This document shows positions 9,533 to 18,361 of a stretch of 64,000 bases of DNA, piece after piece (positions within the stretch are counted from its first letter, which is position 1; each line of letters starts with the position of its first letter). The stretch comes from Pseudarthrobacter sulfonivorans. GTDB taxonomy: Bacteria; Actinomycetota; Actinomycetes; Actinomycetales; Micrococcaceae. The notes beneath the pieces are model-generated. The model saw only the letters and a program-made list of their open reading frames with translations. It ran no database searches and was not told the DNA's origin. The position numbers were made by a program, and so were the translations under genes. The DNA is taken from assembly GCF_014712225.1 (NCBI RefSeq), contig NZ_JACXBW010000006.1, positions 186,001-250,000 of the forward strand, given 5' to 3'.

Positions 9533-10984
9533 CTAGCGCTGTTCCTTTGGCTCCGCAGACGTCACCGCAGGGGCTTGGGGGCCTGCCGTGGTCGCTGGTG
9601 CCTGGGGCTGCGCTGACGACGTGGTGGCCGGCGGCGCCTGCTGCTGCGGCTGCGACGACGCGGCCGGCGCGGGCGCGGGCGCTGACGACGACGTGGCGGC
9701 CGGCGCGGGCGCGGGCGCTGACGACGACGTGGCGGCCGGCGCAGGCGCAGGTGCTGACGACGACGTGGCGGCCGGCGCAGGCGCAGGTGCTGACGACGAC
9801 GTGGCGGCCGGCGCAGGCGCAGGTGCTGACGACGACGTGGCGGCCGGCGCAGGCGCAGGCGACAACGTGGCGGCAGGCGCGGGCGACGACGTGGCTGGCG
9901 CTGGCGCAGGCGACGACGACGTGACGGCCGGCGCTGGCGCAGGCGACGACGACGTGACGGCCGGCGCAGGCGACGACGATGCACTGGACGGAGACGCGGT
10001 GCTCGTAGGCTCTGCTGTGCTTGTTTCCTTGCCGCCGGTCTCGGGCGGTAGGGGCACAGGGTCTTCATTTTCTCCGCCGGTAACTCCGCGGTTGTCGGCA
10101 TTCTTTAGCGGGATAGCCCAGACTGGGGCCCGATCAGCCTCGGTACCGCTGCCTGGTTCGAACCTGAAGCGCGGGATTTCATCAAGGCGGTCCAGCTGGG
10201 AGACCGGGATTAGGGTCCAGTTAAGCGGATTGGCGTGAATCCCTTTCTCAAGGGTCTCGAAATGGAGATGGCATCCTGTGGACGATCCTGTGGTACCGAC
10301 GTGCGCAATGACCTCGCCCACCTTTACGGACTCACCCTGTTTAACTGCGGTGGACTCCAGATGGTTGTACGTTGTAATGATCCCGTTACCATGGTCGATT
10401 TCCACGCGATTGCCGCCGCCCCAAGCATGCCACCCGACGGCCCGGGCCACGCCCCTGTCGGCTGAATAGACACGGGTCCCGCATGCTGCCCCGAAATCCT
10501 GGCCCCAATGAAACTCCCCCGGAGCGCCAGTGAGTGGATTGATTCGAAATCCGAACGGGGAAGACGGGCTGAGAACTTCCAAGGGAGCGAGCAGCTCTCC
10601 TTCGTGAGGACGTGCAAGGCCATGGGAGGCAACCGTCGTCCGGCGTGTCCCGTCCGCCCCGATGCTTTCCACGTCCACGCGATCGAAATAAAGGAACCCG
10701 GCAGGATCAGCGACCACAGGAGTTCCCTCTTGTGTCGGGGGCGGAGTCACCTCGATTCCGCCAGCCGCTTTGGACGACGTCGGCGCCGTCCGTAGGGACT
10801 GCGTTTGGTTCGTCGCACCTGCCGAGTCCATGACAAAAAGGGGAATAACCAACGCGCAGGAGCCGAGCACCGTGAGCATTATTGAGCCAATGAACGTCCT
10901 GTGCGGCCGCCGTGGCAAGGTCCGCGCCGTCTCTCGGCCGGACCCAAAGTCTTGTTGGCTGTTGGTCACAGTTTCTCGTCCCAT
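9533..10984 (-). CDS. M23 family metallopeptidase with Ala/Pro-rich tail
   Basis: The 483-residue protein has a positively charged N terminus, a membrane segment or uncleaved signal (IGSIMLTVLGSCALVIPLFVM, about residues 34-54) and an M23 endopeptidase domain. Visible zinc ligands are H159 and D163 (HWGQD) and the HxH pair H239/H241 (CHLHFE). These enzymes cut peptidoglycan cross-bridges outside the membrane. The last 140 or so residues are almost only Ala, Pro, Ser and Thr, with a 12-residue unit (PAPAPAATSSSA) repeated about five times, as in wall-spanning linkers. Placed beside the PAAR gene, it may open the wall for the injection particle; that role is inferred. Confidence 0.87.
   Translation of the reverse strand: MGRETVTNSQQDFGSGRETARTLPRRPHRTFIGSIMLTVLGSCALVIPLFVMDSAGATNQTQSLRTAPTSSKAAGGIEVTPPPTQEGTPVVADPAGFLYFDRVDVESIGADGTRRTTVASHGLARPHEGELLAPLEVLSPSSPFGFRINPLTGAPGEFHWGQDFGAACGTRVYSADRGVARAVGWHAWGGGNRVEIDHGNGIITTYNHLESTAVKQGESVKVGEVIAHVGTTGSSTGCHLHFETLEKGIHANPLNWTLIPVSQLDRLDEIPRFRFEPGSGTEADRAPVWAIPLKNADNRGVTGGENEDPVPLPPETGGKETSTAEPTSTASPSSASSSPAPAVTSSSPAPAPAVTSSSPAPAPATSSPAPAATLSPAPAPAATSSSAPAPAPAATSSSAPAPAPAATSSSAPAPAPAATSSSAPAPAPAATSSSAPAPAPAASSQPQQQAPPATTSSAQPQAPATTAGPQAPAVTSAEPKEQR
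9661..9860. repeat. Tandem 36-bp coding repeat in the M23 peptidase tail
   Basis: A 36-bp unit beginning gctgacgacgacgtggcggc recurs at 9681, 9717, 9753, 9789 and 9825 with few changes, after a diverged first copy. It encodes the 12-residue Pro/Ala/Ser unit of the M23 peptidase read on the minus strand. The repeat explains the long open frames seen on both strands here. Copy number could vary between strains by slippage. Confidence 0.85.
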
Positions 10985-11156
10985 GCCTATGAACCCTTTT
11001 AGGCTTTATTTTGGAAGCGCTGAGCTGAAAAAGGGTGCCCAAAAGGGCAGCCAAGAGGGCATTTTGCGGCCAACCGTGCTAGCGGTAGGGCCAGTCAGTT
11101 AGGTAGTGGGGCTTGATGTCCGTCGGCTTGCGCGGCGACACACCGTTGAAGGGCGG

Positions 11157-12158
11157 CTATTTCTTCCGAGCGTCGAACCCGACAGTTTTATTAGACTTCT
11201 TATGGCACGAGACGTCCGGGGGCCCGTCCTGTTTCGCCGTGGCTGCAGCAGTGGCTGCAGCATAGGAGCACAGGTAGTCGAGTGTCTCGCGATTTCCGGC
11301 GCCGTTCGCGGTGCCAGTCTTCTCTACGCGGTCAAGGATTAATATCGCTTCACTGCAACTTAGCCCTGAGATCTTCTCGTAGCGATACCTGAAGCCGAAA
11401 CAACCTACCTGCACTACCTTGTCAGCGGTCAGTTTAAGAGACGTGATGACTTTAGCCGTTTGCTGGAATTCGGGGGATGCTGAGAACTCTTTCGCTGCCT
11501 TGAGGAGCCCCTGTTGATCCCCTGGTCTTAGCTGTTTCAGCGGTACGCTGCCGCCAAACTGGAGATAATATCCGCCATGCCTGACCTCGACGGATGCGTT
11601 GCCAAGGGGTTGGCTGCTACTTGGCGTCGTGATGGCATAAAGCGCCGTTTGTGCTCCAGATTCCTGCCCGGATGAGCCCTGCACCACCAGTTCGACGTTC
11701 TCCCCGTCAGGTCCTTTTACACCTGGAACAGAAGCCCGGAACCCCGTGTCGATTCCCCCGGACACGGTCCGATCCGCCACGCCAGGCACTTTATCTTTCA
11801 GCGTGGCACGTGTCGCCCCCGACTCGTCCTGGATCACGTAATCGTCGCCATCGCCCGACGATTTCGTTGTGACGCGCCAATTCGGCGGATAACTGAAGCT
11901 GAGCGATCCGTCAGGTGTGGCATAGACCAGATCTACCGGCGCTGGTGTCACGGTGGACGTGGACGTCGCGGTCGGCGCGGGAGTTGTAGGGGTGGCTGGA
12001 GGGCTCGATCCCGAGGGCTCGGGGCTACTGCTAATCGACGCAGAAGGCGAGTTTTCGGCTGCCGTTTCCAATGAAGCCGGGCCGCTGATTGGGGTGTTCC
12101 CGCAGGCAGTCAGCAATAAAATTAGCGCCGTTCCGGCAGCCGCAACGATGGATCTCAC
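11157..12158 (-). CDS. Putative lipoprotein of unknown function
   Basis: The GTG start at 12158 lies about eight bases after AGGAGG. An in-frame TTG at 12182 would place the ribosome site inside the gene. The 333-residue product has a typical lipoprotein signal (IVAAAGTALILLLTACG), with the lipobox Cys followed by a Ser/Pro/Thr-rich spacer. A beta-rich domain follows (SFSYPPNWRVTTKSSGDGDD), resembling the general fold of PsbP/LpqN-like exported proteins. The C terminus has four Cys that could form disulfides. The gene lies upstream of the M23 gene on the same strand, at the border of the eCIS region. I do not recognise a function. Confidence 0.75.
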   Translation of the reverse strand: MRSIVAAAGTALILLLTACGNTPISGPASLETAAENSPSASISSSPEPSGSSPPATPTTPAPTATSTSTVTPAPVDLVYATPDGSLSFSYPPNWRVTTKSSGDGDDYVIQDESGATRATLKDKVPGVADRTVSGGIDTGFRASVPGVKGPDGENVELVVQGSSGQESGAQTALYAITTPSSSQPLGNASVEVRHGGYYLQFGGSVPLKQLRPGDQQGLLKAAKEFSASPEFQQTAKVITSLKLTADKVVQVGCFGFRYRYEKISGLSCSEAILILDRVEKTGTANGAGNRETLDYLCSYAAATAAATAKQDGPPDVSCHKKSNKTVGFDARKK

Positions 12159-12339
12159 CGTGACTCCCTCCTGGAGCGCCAATACCCGAAGTACCGCCGG
12201 ACCGGCTCATCAACGTACAACGGTCGAATCCCGCATAGTCTGCGTATTTTGGCACTGCAAGATGGCCGAAACAAGGGGTCACTAGCTGAATGCCACATGT
12301 CGGCACGGGCGCCCGACGGGAAGTGCAGGCGTCAGGCCC

Positions 12340-13770
12340 CTAATCGTCCAGAGCGCTCGAGGAGACAGTGTCCGCCGTCTCCTCTGCTTCTGCAGCGGCC
12401 AGCGCATAGGACACCGAGACCCTGCGGTAGACCGGGGTCAGAAAGGCCAGCAGGGCGGCCGCGACCATGATGAGTCCGGCCACCAGGAACACCAGCGCGA
12501 TGCCCCGGGAGGTGCCCTCGCCCAGCAGCGGGGACAGCTGGGCCCCGCCCTCCGGTGACCGGGCATACGGAATGATCCAGAACTGGGCGAGCGGCGCGAT
12601 GACGAACGCGGTGATCGGCGCTGCCGCGGACTCGAAAGCCATCGCGAACCCGAACACCCGGCCCTGCCGCGGCAGGGGCACCACCCGCTGGATGACCGTC
12701 TGCTCCGCGGCCTCCACGAAAGGAACCAGGACCAGGTAAAGCCAGATGCCCGCGATATACAGCCATCCCCATTCCCGCAATGTGAACACCGCGCCGAGGA
12801 CCCCCATCAGGATCACCGCGAGGAGCATGCTGCGCAACGGGTTGGACCCGAGCCCGAACTTGCCGATCAGCGCACCGCCCACGATGAATCCGGTGGCGGC
12901 AAGCGCGAAGTAGGTCCCCCACAGCTCCACCGGGAACATCTCCAGACCGTAGGGGTCCATCAGCGCCATGTAGACGCCGCCGATGAAGTTGTTGAAGGTG
13001 GAGAACAGGATCAGGGCGAACAGTCCGGCGATGGCGAGCACGGCCGCGAGGGAGCCGCGCAGGTCGAAGCTGCCGTGCGCGTCCGTGGCCGCCGCGCGCA
13101 CTTCCTCGGGCATGCGGAGCGTGAGAAGGTGCGCGAAGGCCAGCGCCGTCAGGACAAGGGCGACAACGATCGTCCAGCCCATTCCCAGCAGCCCCACCGA
13201 CAACCCGGAGAGCACCGAAGTGACGATGAACATCAGTCCCTGCACCATGCCCACCAGCCCGTTGGCGTTGGCCCGCCGGTCCGGCTCGATGAGAATGGTG
13301 ACGGTTGTGGAGAGGGCGATGTTTCGCATGTTTTCCACCACGGCACCGACCAGGATGATCAGGGTGAAGATCCAGAACCACGGCCGGGTCAGGTCCAACA
13401 GCGAGTCCGCCGGTGTCAGCAGGAACATCACCCCGGACAGCACGAACATCACCAGGGTGAAACCCGCGGCGAAGCGCATCACCGCCAGCTTGCGGTAGCG
13501 GTCAACGAAGGTGCCGAAGCTGATGCTGGAGAGGGCGATCAACAGCATGTAAACGCCACCCACCACACCGGTGGCGATCACGTTGCGCGTCCCCAGGTAG
13601 ACCCAGAACGTCAGGGCAAACCACAGGTAGCTGGTGGTGATGTTGGCCAGGGCAGTGTTCAGCAGGATCCCGGCGAACGTGCGGGACCGCTGTGCCGCAC
13701 TGCGCAAGGACGTGTCGACGGCGTCGGGAACGGCAGCGGCCCCGGGAAAGGCCGGTTCCTGCTCGGTCAT
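12340..13770 (-). CDS. Major facilitator superfamily transporter
   Basis: With the start at ATG 13770 the protein is 476 residues and has about twelve hydrophobic helices. The loop after TM2 carries the MFS signature in a relaxed form (GTFVDRYRKLAVMR). A long in-frame extension to 13899 is polar, Pro-rich and without a ribosome site, so I reject it. The substrate is not evident; drug or metabolite efflux is the usual role of this group. It is read away from the neighbouring reductase gene, from which it is separated by 168 bp. Confidence 0.85.
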   Translation of the reverse strand: MTEQEPAFPGAAAVPDAVDTSLRSAAQRSRTFAGILLNTALANITTSYLWFALTFWVYLGTRNVIATGVVGGVYMLLIALSSISFGTFVDRYRKLAVMRFAAGFTLVMFVLSGVMFLLTPADSLLDLTRPWFWIFTLIILVGAVVENMRNIALSTTVTILIEPDRRANANGLVGMVQGLMFIVTSVLSGLSVGLLGMGWTIVVALVLTALAFAHLLTLRMPEEVRAAATDAHGSFDLRGSLAAVLAIAGLFALILFSTFNNFIGGVYMALMDPYGLEMFPVELWGTYFALAATGFIVGGALIGKFGLGSNPLRSMLLAVILMGVLGAVFTLREWGWLYIAGIWLYLVLVPFVEAAEQTVIQRVVPLPRQGRVFGFAMAFESAAAPITAFVIAPLAQFWIIPYARSPEGGAQLSPLLGEGTSRGIALVFLVAGLIMVAAALLAFLTPVYRRVSVSYALAAAEAEETADTVSSSALDD

Positions 13771-13938
13771 GCGACCCAGTCTACTGACTACTGGCTCGCG
13801 TGGGCACGGTCCGGCTGCGAGGAAAATCCCGGCGAGCAACTGGCCCGGCACCAGGCCGTAGCTCGCCGGCGTGGCCGGTGACGTACATTGTGTGGTCACT
13901 TTGGCTGGTGGCAGTCGGCGTGTTCCTGCTGCTCTGAA

Positions 13939-14574
13939 TCAATCCGCCAAGGTGCCCGGCGGACCGCTGAGGACGGTGGGGACGTACTCAAGCAGCTGGA
14001 TCCGGCCGTCGAAGGTCCTGCTGTCCACCATCTCGAGCGCGACGTCCGGATAGCCGTCGTAGATACGCTCACGTCCGGTGCGGCCGGTGATCACGGGGAA
14101 AACGACCAACCGGAACCTGTCCACCAGGCCGGCCGTCAGCAACGATCGGGCCAGGCTAAGGCTGCCAAGGGTGCTCAGCGGGCCGGTGCCGGTCCGTTTC
14201 ATTTCCGTCACGGCCTCCACCGCGTTGCGGGTGACCAGTTCGGAATTCGGCCATGTCAAGGGCGCTTGCAGTGTGGAGGAGAAGACAATCTTGGGCACTG
14301 CGGTGAGGCCGGTCAGGCTGGCCCCCTCATTCTCGGAGTAGCCGGACCCCTCCGCCGCGGCTTCCCCCGACATGCCGGACATCAACCGGTAAGTGTTCGC
14401 CCCCAGAAGGAAGGTATAACCTTTCTCCCCTTCCTCTTCGAGCCACGCCAGGTACTCCGGCCCTTCCAGGCCCCACCAGCCGGGCCATCCTTCGGCGGAG
14501 GCATAGCCGTCCAGGGAGATGATCAGGTCCACCATCAGCTGTGCCGATGACGCCTCCGCAGTTGTCTCGCTCAT
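13939..14574 (-). CDS. Dihydrofolate reductase family protein (RibD C-terminal-like)
   Basis: The start at 14574 is preceded by GGGGAG at good spacing, giving 211 residues. The sequence shows the RibD-C/DHFR-like fold marks: LIISLDGYASAEGWPGWWG near the N terminus, YTFLLGANTYRLM, and GSLSLARSLLTAGLVDRFRLVVFPVITG in the C-terminal half. Such proteins probably bind NADPH, but the physiological substrate of the family is usually unknown. It is divergent from the LacI-type regulator, with 109 bp between the starts, so that regulator may control it. Confidence 0.85.
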   Translation of the reverse strand: MSETTAEASSAQLMVDLIISLDGYASAEGWPGWWGLEGPEYLAWLEEEGEKGYTFLLGANTYRLMSGMSGEAAAEGSGYSENEGASLTGLTAVPKIVFSSTLQAPLTWPNSELVTRNAVEAVTEMKRTGTGPLSTLGSLSLARSLLTAGLVDRFRLVVFPVITGRTGRERIYDGYPDVALEMVDSRTFDGRIQLLEYVPTVLSGPPGTLAD

Positions 14575-14683
14575 GGCTGTCTCCCCGATCTGATCAACGT
14601 CAGTTTCCGCTGGGCCGCGTGCCGGACATGCTAACCCCGGAGCATTCGGACGTTCAAGGGTTCGAGTTTGGGAGAATGATGCC

Positions 14684-15715
14684 ATGGCGAAGAGCTCAAG
14701 CACGACCGGCACCAAGGTCACGATCTACGACATCGCAGAAATTGCCGGCGTCAACCCCTCCACCGTGTCCCGGGCACTGGGAAAACCGGAGCGGGTCAGC
14801 GCCAAAACGAGGAAACTCGTGGAGGAGGCGGCCGCGGAGCTCAACTTCAGGGCCAATCCACTCGCCCGTGCGCTGCTGACGGGCCGCACGGGCACCGTCG
14901 GACTCATCGTCGCGGACATCACCAACCCCAGCTATTTCGACATGATCCGCGGCGCCCAGTCCGCCGCTGCCGCGAATGGCATGACCCTGGTGCTGGCGGA
15001 GTCGGCCGAGTCGGCGTCAACGGAATTGCTGGTTGCCCAGCGGATCCAGCCCTCCACCGACGGCATCATTCTGGCCAGCCCCCGCATGTCCGATCCGGAG
15101 ATCCGGGCACTCAACACCACGAAGCCCGTCGCTGTCATCAACCGCAGCGTTGAAGGTGTCGATTCCGTGGTCCCGGACGTCGAACCCGGCATCTCCGAAG
15201 CGGTTCGGCACCTTGCCTCCGGCGGCCACCAGAGGATCGCTTTCCTGAGCGGACCTGACACCTCCTGGGTTTCGGACCGCCGTTGGGAAAGCCTGCGGTC
15301 AGCCTGTGAATGGACAGGGCGCGAGGCTCTGCTCATTCCCACGACGGAACCCACCACCGAGGGTGGCCGGCGTGCGGCGAGGAATGTGATCGCCTCGGGT
15401 GCCACCGCCGCGCTGTGCTACAACGATGTCCTGGCCATCGGGCTGATGAGGGAACTGCAGGCAGCGAAAGTGAAGATACCGGACGAATTCAGCGTGATCG
15501 GCTTCGACAACATTTTTGGGTCAGACTTCACGACCCCGGCGCTGACAACTATTGCCTCGCCCTTCAGCGAAGCCGGCACCGCGGCACTGTCCTTGATTCT
15601 GGCGGCCCTTCCAAGTGCCGAGACGGGCTTGCTGCCGGCGGAGCCGCCGGGACGTGCGGCCCTGCCGACCAGCCTGATCGTGCGCGGTTCCAGCGGCCGG
15701 CTCCTTGCCACGTGA
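14684..15715 (+). CDS. LacI family transcriptional regulator
   Basis: The 343-residue protein begins with a classic LacI helix-turn-helix and hinge (VTIYDIAEIAGVNPSTVSRALGKP, hinge NPLARALLTGRTGTVGL). The rest is a periplasmic-binding-protein-like effector domain (GLIVADITNPSYFDMIRGAQ; VIGFDNIFGSDFTTPALTTI). It is expected to repress sugar or related catabolic genes and release on ligand binding. No transporter or catabolic operon is adjacent, so the target is unclear; the divergent DHFR-like gene is the nearest candidate. Confidence 0.92.
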   Translation: MAKSSSTTGTKVTIYDIAEIAGVNPSTVSRALGKPERVSAKTRKLVEEAAAELNFRANPLARALLTGRTGTVGLIVADITNPSYFDMIRGAQSAAAANGMTLVLAESAESASTELLVAQRIQPSTDGIILASPRMSDPEIRALNTTKPVAVINRSVEGVDSVVPDVEPGISEAVRHLASGGHQRIAFLSGPDTSWVSDRRWESLRSACEWTGREALLIPTTEPTTEGGRRAARNVIASGATAALCYNDVLAIGLMRELQAAKVKIPDEFSVIGFDNIFGSDFTTPALTTIASPFSEAGTAALSLILAALPSAETGLLPAEPPGRAALPTSLIVRGSSGRLLAT

Positions 15716-15816
15716 CCGCGCCCGAACGGCCCAGCGGCTCATGCCCTCCCCGGGGCGGCTTCCAGATAGCTTTTACCGGTCTGGCTGGGACCTCCGATCG
15801 TTGCTAGCGTGGCGTC

Positions 15817-17079
15817 ATGAACCCCTCAAAGACCCCGGCCGAGATCCTCACCATCGCCGGTTCCGAGGTTCGCATCTCGAGTCCGGACAAGGTGGTGTTC
15901 CCCGAGCCGGGGCTCACGAAACTTGACCTGGTTCGCTATTATCTCGCCGTCGCGGACGGTGCGCTGCGCGGCGCCGGCGGCCGCCCCATGGTACTTAAAC
16001 GCTTTCCCAAGGGCATCGACGGCGAGCCGTTCTTCCAAAAGCGGGTGCCCGAAAACCGCCCTGACTTTATCGATACGGCGACCCTGCACTACGCGTCCGG
16101 CACGTCAGCTGAGGAAGCCGTTATCCGGGACACCGCCGGGCTCGCATGGGTGGTGAATCTTGGCTGTTTGGACCTGAACCCGCACCCGGTACGCGCCGAG
16201 GACCTGGAGCGCCCCGACGAGCTCCGGGTCGACCTCGACCCGATGCCGGGAGTCGACTGGAGCCAGATCGTGGACGTCGCGTACGTCGCACAGGAAGTGC
16301 TCGACGACGTCGGACTCGTTGGGTGGCCCAAGACGAGCGGGTCGCGGGGGCTCCACGTCCTGGTGCGGATCGCGCCGCAGTGGTCGTACCGCGACGTGCG
16401 TCTGGCCGCCGAGACCCTCGCCCGCGAGGTCGAGAACCGGGCCCCCGGCCTCGCCACCGCCCGGTGGTGGAAGGAGGAGCGTGGCGAGAGTGTGTTTGTC
16501 GACTTCAACCAGAACGCAAAGGACCGCACCGTGGCGTCCGCCTACTCGGTGCGGCCGCTGCCCGATGCCCGGGTCTCCACGCCGCTCACCTGGGACGAGG
16601 TCCGTTCCGCCCGCCCGGAACAGTTCACCGTGCGAACAGTGCCGGGGCGCTTCGCCGATCTGGGCGATCCACACAACGGAATCGACGACGCCGCCGGCAC
16701 CCTCGACGGGCTCCTCGCCCTGGCCAAGGAACTCGGCCCCGCCGAGAAAGCGCCGCGCGCCGGCGACGGTTCCGGTCGCCGGCAGTCGGTGATGCCGCTC
16801 GTCGAGGTGGCCCGCACGAAGACCAAGCCCGAAGCTCTCGCGGCGCTCGACCAGTGGAAGATTCGGCATGCTGATGTCGTTCCGGCCCTGCATCCCGCCG
16901 ATGTGCTCGTGGACGGGATGCGCGGATCGAGTTCGCTCTGGTACCGGGTGCGGGTGAACCTCCAGCACATCCCCGAGACGGAGCGTCCGCCGCAGGAGGA
17001 GCTCATTGCCGACTACGATCCCTGGGCCGGGAAGGAATGGCCGGGGCGGCCGGGTCCCGACGGATCCGCGCCGCTGTGA
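15817..17079 (+). CDS. Stand-alone LigD-type polymerase/primase domain protein
   Basis: This 420-residue protein matches the polymerase (PolDom) module of LigD, used in bacterial non-homologous end joining. Motifs seen are LDLVRYYLAVADGAL, VLKRFPKGIDGEPFFQKRVP, the metal-binding DLDP in RVDLDPMPG, KTSGSRGLHVLVRI, and VFVDFNQNAKDRTVASAYSVR. No ligase or phosphoesterase domain is attached. In actinobacteria such domains often occur as separate proteins with Ku and the ligase elsewhere. The C-terminal 100 residues (REPE-like, ending in ADYDPWAG) extend past the core. The PIG-L gene begins 30 bp downstream. Confidence 0.92.
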   Translation: MNPSKTPAEILTIAGSEVRISSPDKVVFPEPGLTKLDLVRYYLAVADGALRGAGGRPMVLKRFPKGIDGEPFFQKRVPENRPDFIDTATLHYASGTSAEEAVIRDTAGLAWVVNLGCLDLNPHPVRAEDLERPDELRVDLDPMPGVDWSQIVDVAYVAQEVLDDVGLVGWPKTSGSRGLHVLVRIAPQWSYRDVRLAAETLAREVENRAPGLATARWWKEERGESVFVDFNQNAKDRTVASAYSVRPLPDARVSTPLTWDEVRSARPEQFTVRTVPGRFADLGDPHNGIDDAAGTLDGLLALAKELGPAEKAPRAGDGSGRRQSVMPLVEVARTKTKPEALAALDQWKIRHADVVPALHPADVLVDGMRGSSSLWYRVRVNLQHIPETERPPQEELIADYDPWAGKEWPGRPGPDGSAPL

Positions 17080-17109
17080 TTCTCCCGCTGTATGGTTTAG
17101 CGTTTCTCC

Positions 17110-17901
17110 ATGAATGAGCCGCACTCCCTGGCGGTGGTGGTTGCCCATCCCGATGACGATGCATACGGCTGCGCGGGCTCGATTGCCCTGCACGAGAATG
17201 ACCCGGGGTTCAGGTTCTGCCTGGTGCTCGCCACCGACGGCGGAGCCGGGCAGATCGCGGCGGGGATCCCGACGACGTCCCATGAGTTGGGTGCCTGGCG
17301 TCGCCGTGAGAGCGCCAACGCGTGGCGGGCCCACGGCAGAATCCCCGACCGGCACGAATGGCTGGACTACGCCGACGGGCAGGTGGCGGAGGTGGATTTC
17401 GAGGAACTGGTCGGCAGGATCCTGGCGGTCCTGCTTGAGGAACGGCCCCAGGTAGTGGCGACGTTCGGGCCTGACGGAATCACCGGGCACCGTGACCATA
17501 TCGCCGTCGGCAAGGCCACCGATGAAGCGTTCCACCGGGCACGGCAGACGCCGGGCCCGGGCTTGCGCCGCCTGGTGCACGGTGCCATGCGCGCCTCCAC
17601 GTTTGAACGGTGGAACCTCAGGCGGCAACGGCAGGGGCTGGCGCCGTGGGATCCAACCGTTGAATACCACCTGCGGCCGGTGCCTGATGAGTGGATAGAC
17701 ATCGAGGTGGACACCCGCCAGGTCGCGCACCGGGTTGTTGCGGGCCTGTTGGAGCACAAATCCCAGCGGGACGTCCTGGTGGACCCTGGCATGGATGAGC
17801 GCCGCTGGGCCAGGATGGCGTCCCGGGAATCAACGGTCATGGCGTGGCCCGGCCGGCCTCCGGGCAGTCCGGTGCTGACGGACCTCTTTGAAGGGCTTTG
17901 A
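17110..17901 (+). CDS. PIG-L family deacetylase
   Basis: The 263-residue protein starts with the zinc-binding signature VVAHPDDDAYGCAGS and has the second metal motif GHRDHIAVG near residue 127. PIG-L enzymes remove N-acetyl groups from sugar-containing small molecules; actinobacterial members include the mycothiol-pathway enzymes MshB and Mca. This one is shorter and less conserved than MshB, so its substrate is left open. It is probably cotranscribed with the LigD-type gene. Confidence 0.87.
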   Translation: MNEPHSLAVVVAHPDDDAYGCAGSIALHENDPGFRFCLVLATDGGAGQIAAGIPTTSHELGAWRRRESANAWRAHGRIPDRHEWLDYADGQVAEVDFEELVGRILAVLLEERPQVVATFGPDGITGHRDHIAVGKATDEAFHRARQTPGPGLRRLVHGAMRASTFERWNLRRQRQGLAPWDPTVEYHLRPVPDEWIDIEVDTRQVAHRVVAGLLEHKSQRDVLVDPGMDERRWARMASRESTVMAWPGRPPGSPVLTDLFEGL

Positions 17902-17959
17902 ACCCATCATCGGACGAATGCCCCTCCCCCTGATGGGCCAGGAGTGGGACCATACAGGG

Positions 17960-18361
17960 ATGGCACCCATACAGCGCATCCGCCCCCAGGGGCTCGTCTC
18001 CAGCCCGGCCTTCAGCCACGTCGCCATCGTGCCGCCGGGCGCGACCACCATCTACGTCGGCGGCCAGAACGCCGTTGATACCGACGGCTCGCTCGTCGGA
18101 GCGGGCGACGCCGCCGTGCAGTCAGCCCGCGCCCTCGCGAACGCCAAGACCGCGCTCGCAGCGGCTGGCGCGACCCTCGGCGACGTCGTGCAGTGGACTG
18201 TCCTCTTTGTCGACGGCGCCGACCTCGCGGCAGGGTACGGGGCGATCGCCTCGGAGCTTGCGTCCGAAGAGCCTGCCCTGGTGACCGCGGCGCGGGTTGC
18301 CGGGCAGGGGGTGCCCGGCGCGCTGGTCGAGATCAGTGCCGTGGCTGCGGTGGTGCGGTGA
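17960..18361 (+). CDS. RidA family protein
   Basis: From the ATG at 17960 the product is 133 residues, the normal RidA/YjgF length. Characteristic runs are TIYVGGQNAVDTDGSLVG, ALANAKTALAAAGATLGDVVQWTVLFVDG and GVPGALVEISAVAAV. Canonical RidA hydrolyses reactive enamine/imine intermediates, but the hallmark Arg of that subgroup is not clearly present, so it may belong to another Rid subfamily. Earlier in-frame starts reach into the PIG-L gene and are less likely. Its stop overlaps the next start by one base. Confidence 0.85.
   Translation: MAPIQRIRPQGLVSSPAFSHVAIVPPGATTIYVGGQNAVDTDGSLVGAGDAAVQSARALANAKTALAAAGATLGDVVQWTVLFVDGADLAAGYGAIASELASEEPALVTAARVAGQGVPGALVEISAVAAVVR

Noticed and set aside
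9661-9860. Tandem repeat as a possible origin or CRISPR
   Set aside because: It encodes the Pro/Ala/Ser linker of the M23 peptidase with a 36-bp period and has no spacer diversity.
16105-17757. Long minus-strand open frame (550 codons) opposite the LigD-polymerase and PIG-L genes
   Set aside because: It overlaps two genes with strong family motifs and shows no domain itself; such open antisense frames are expected at high GC.
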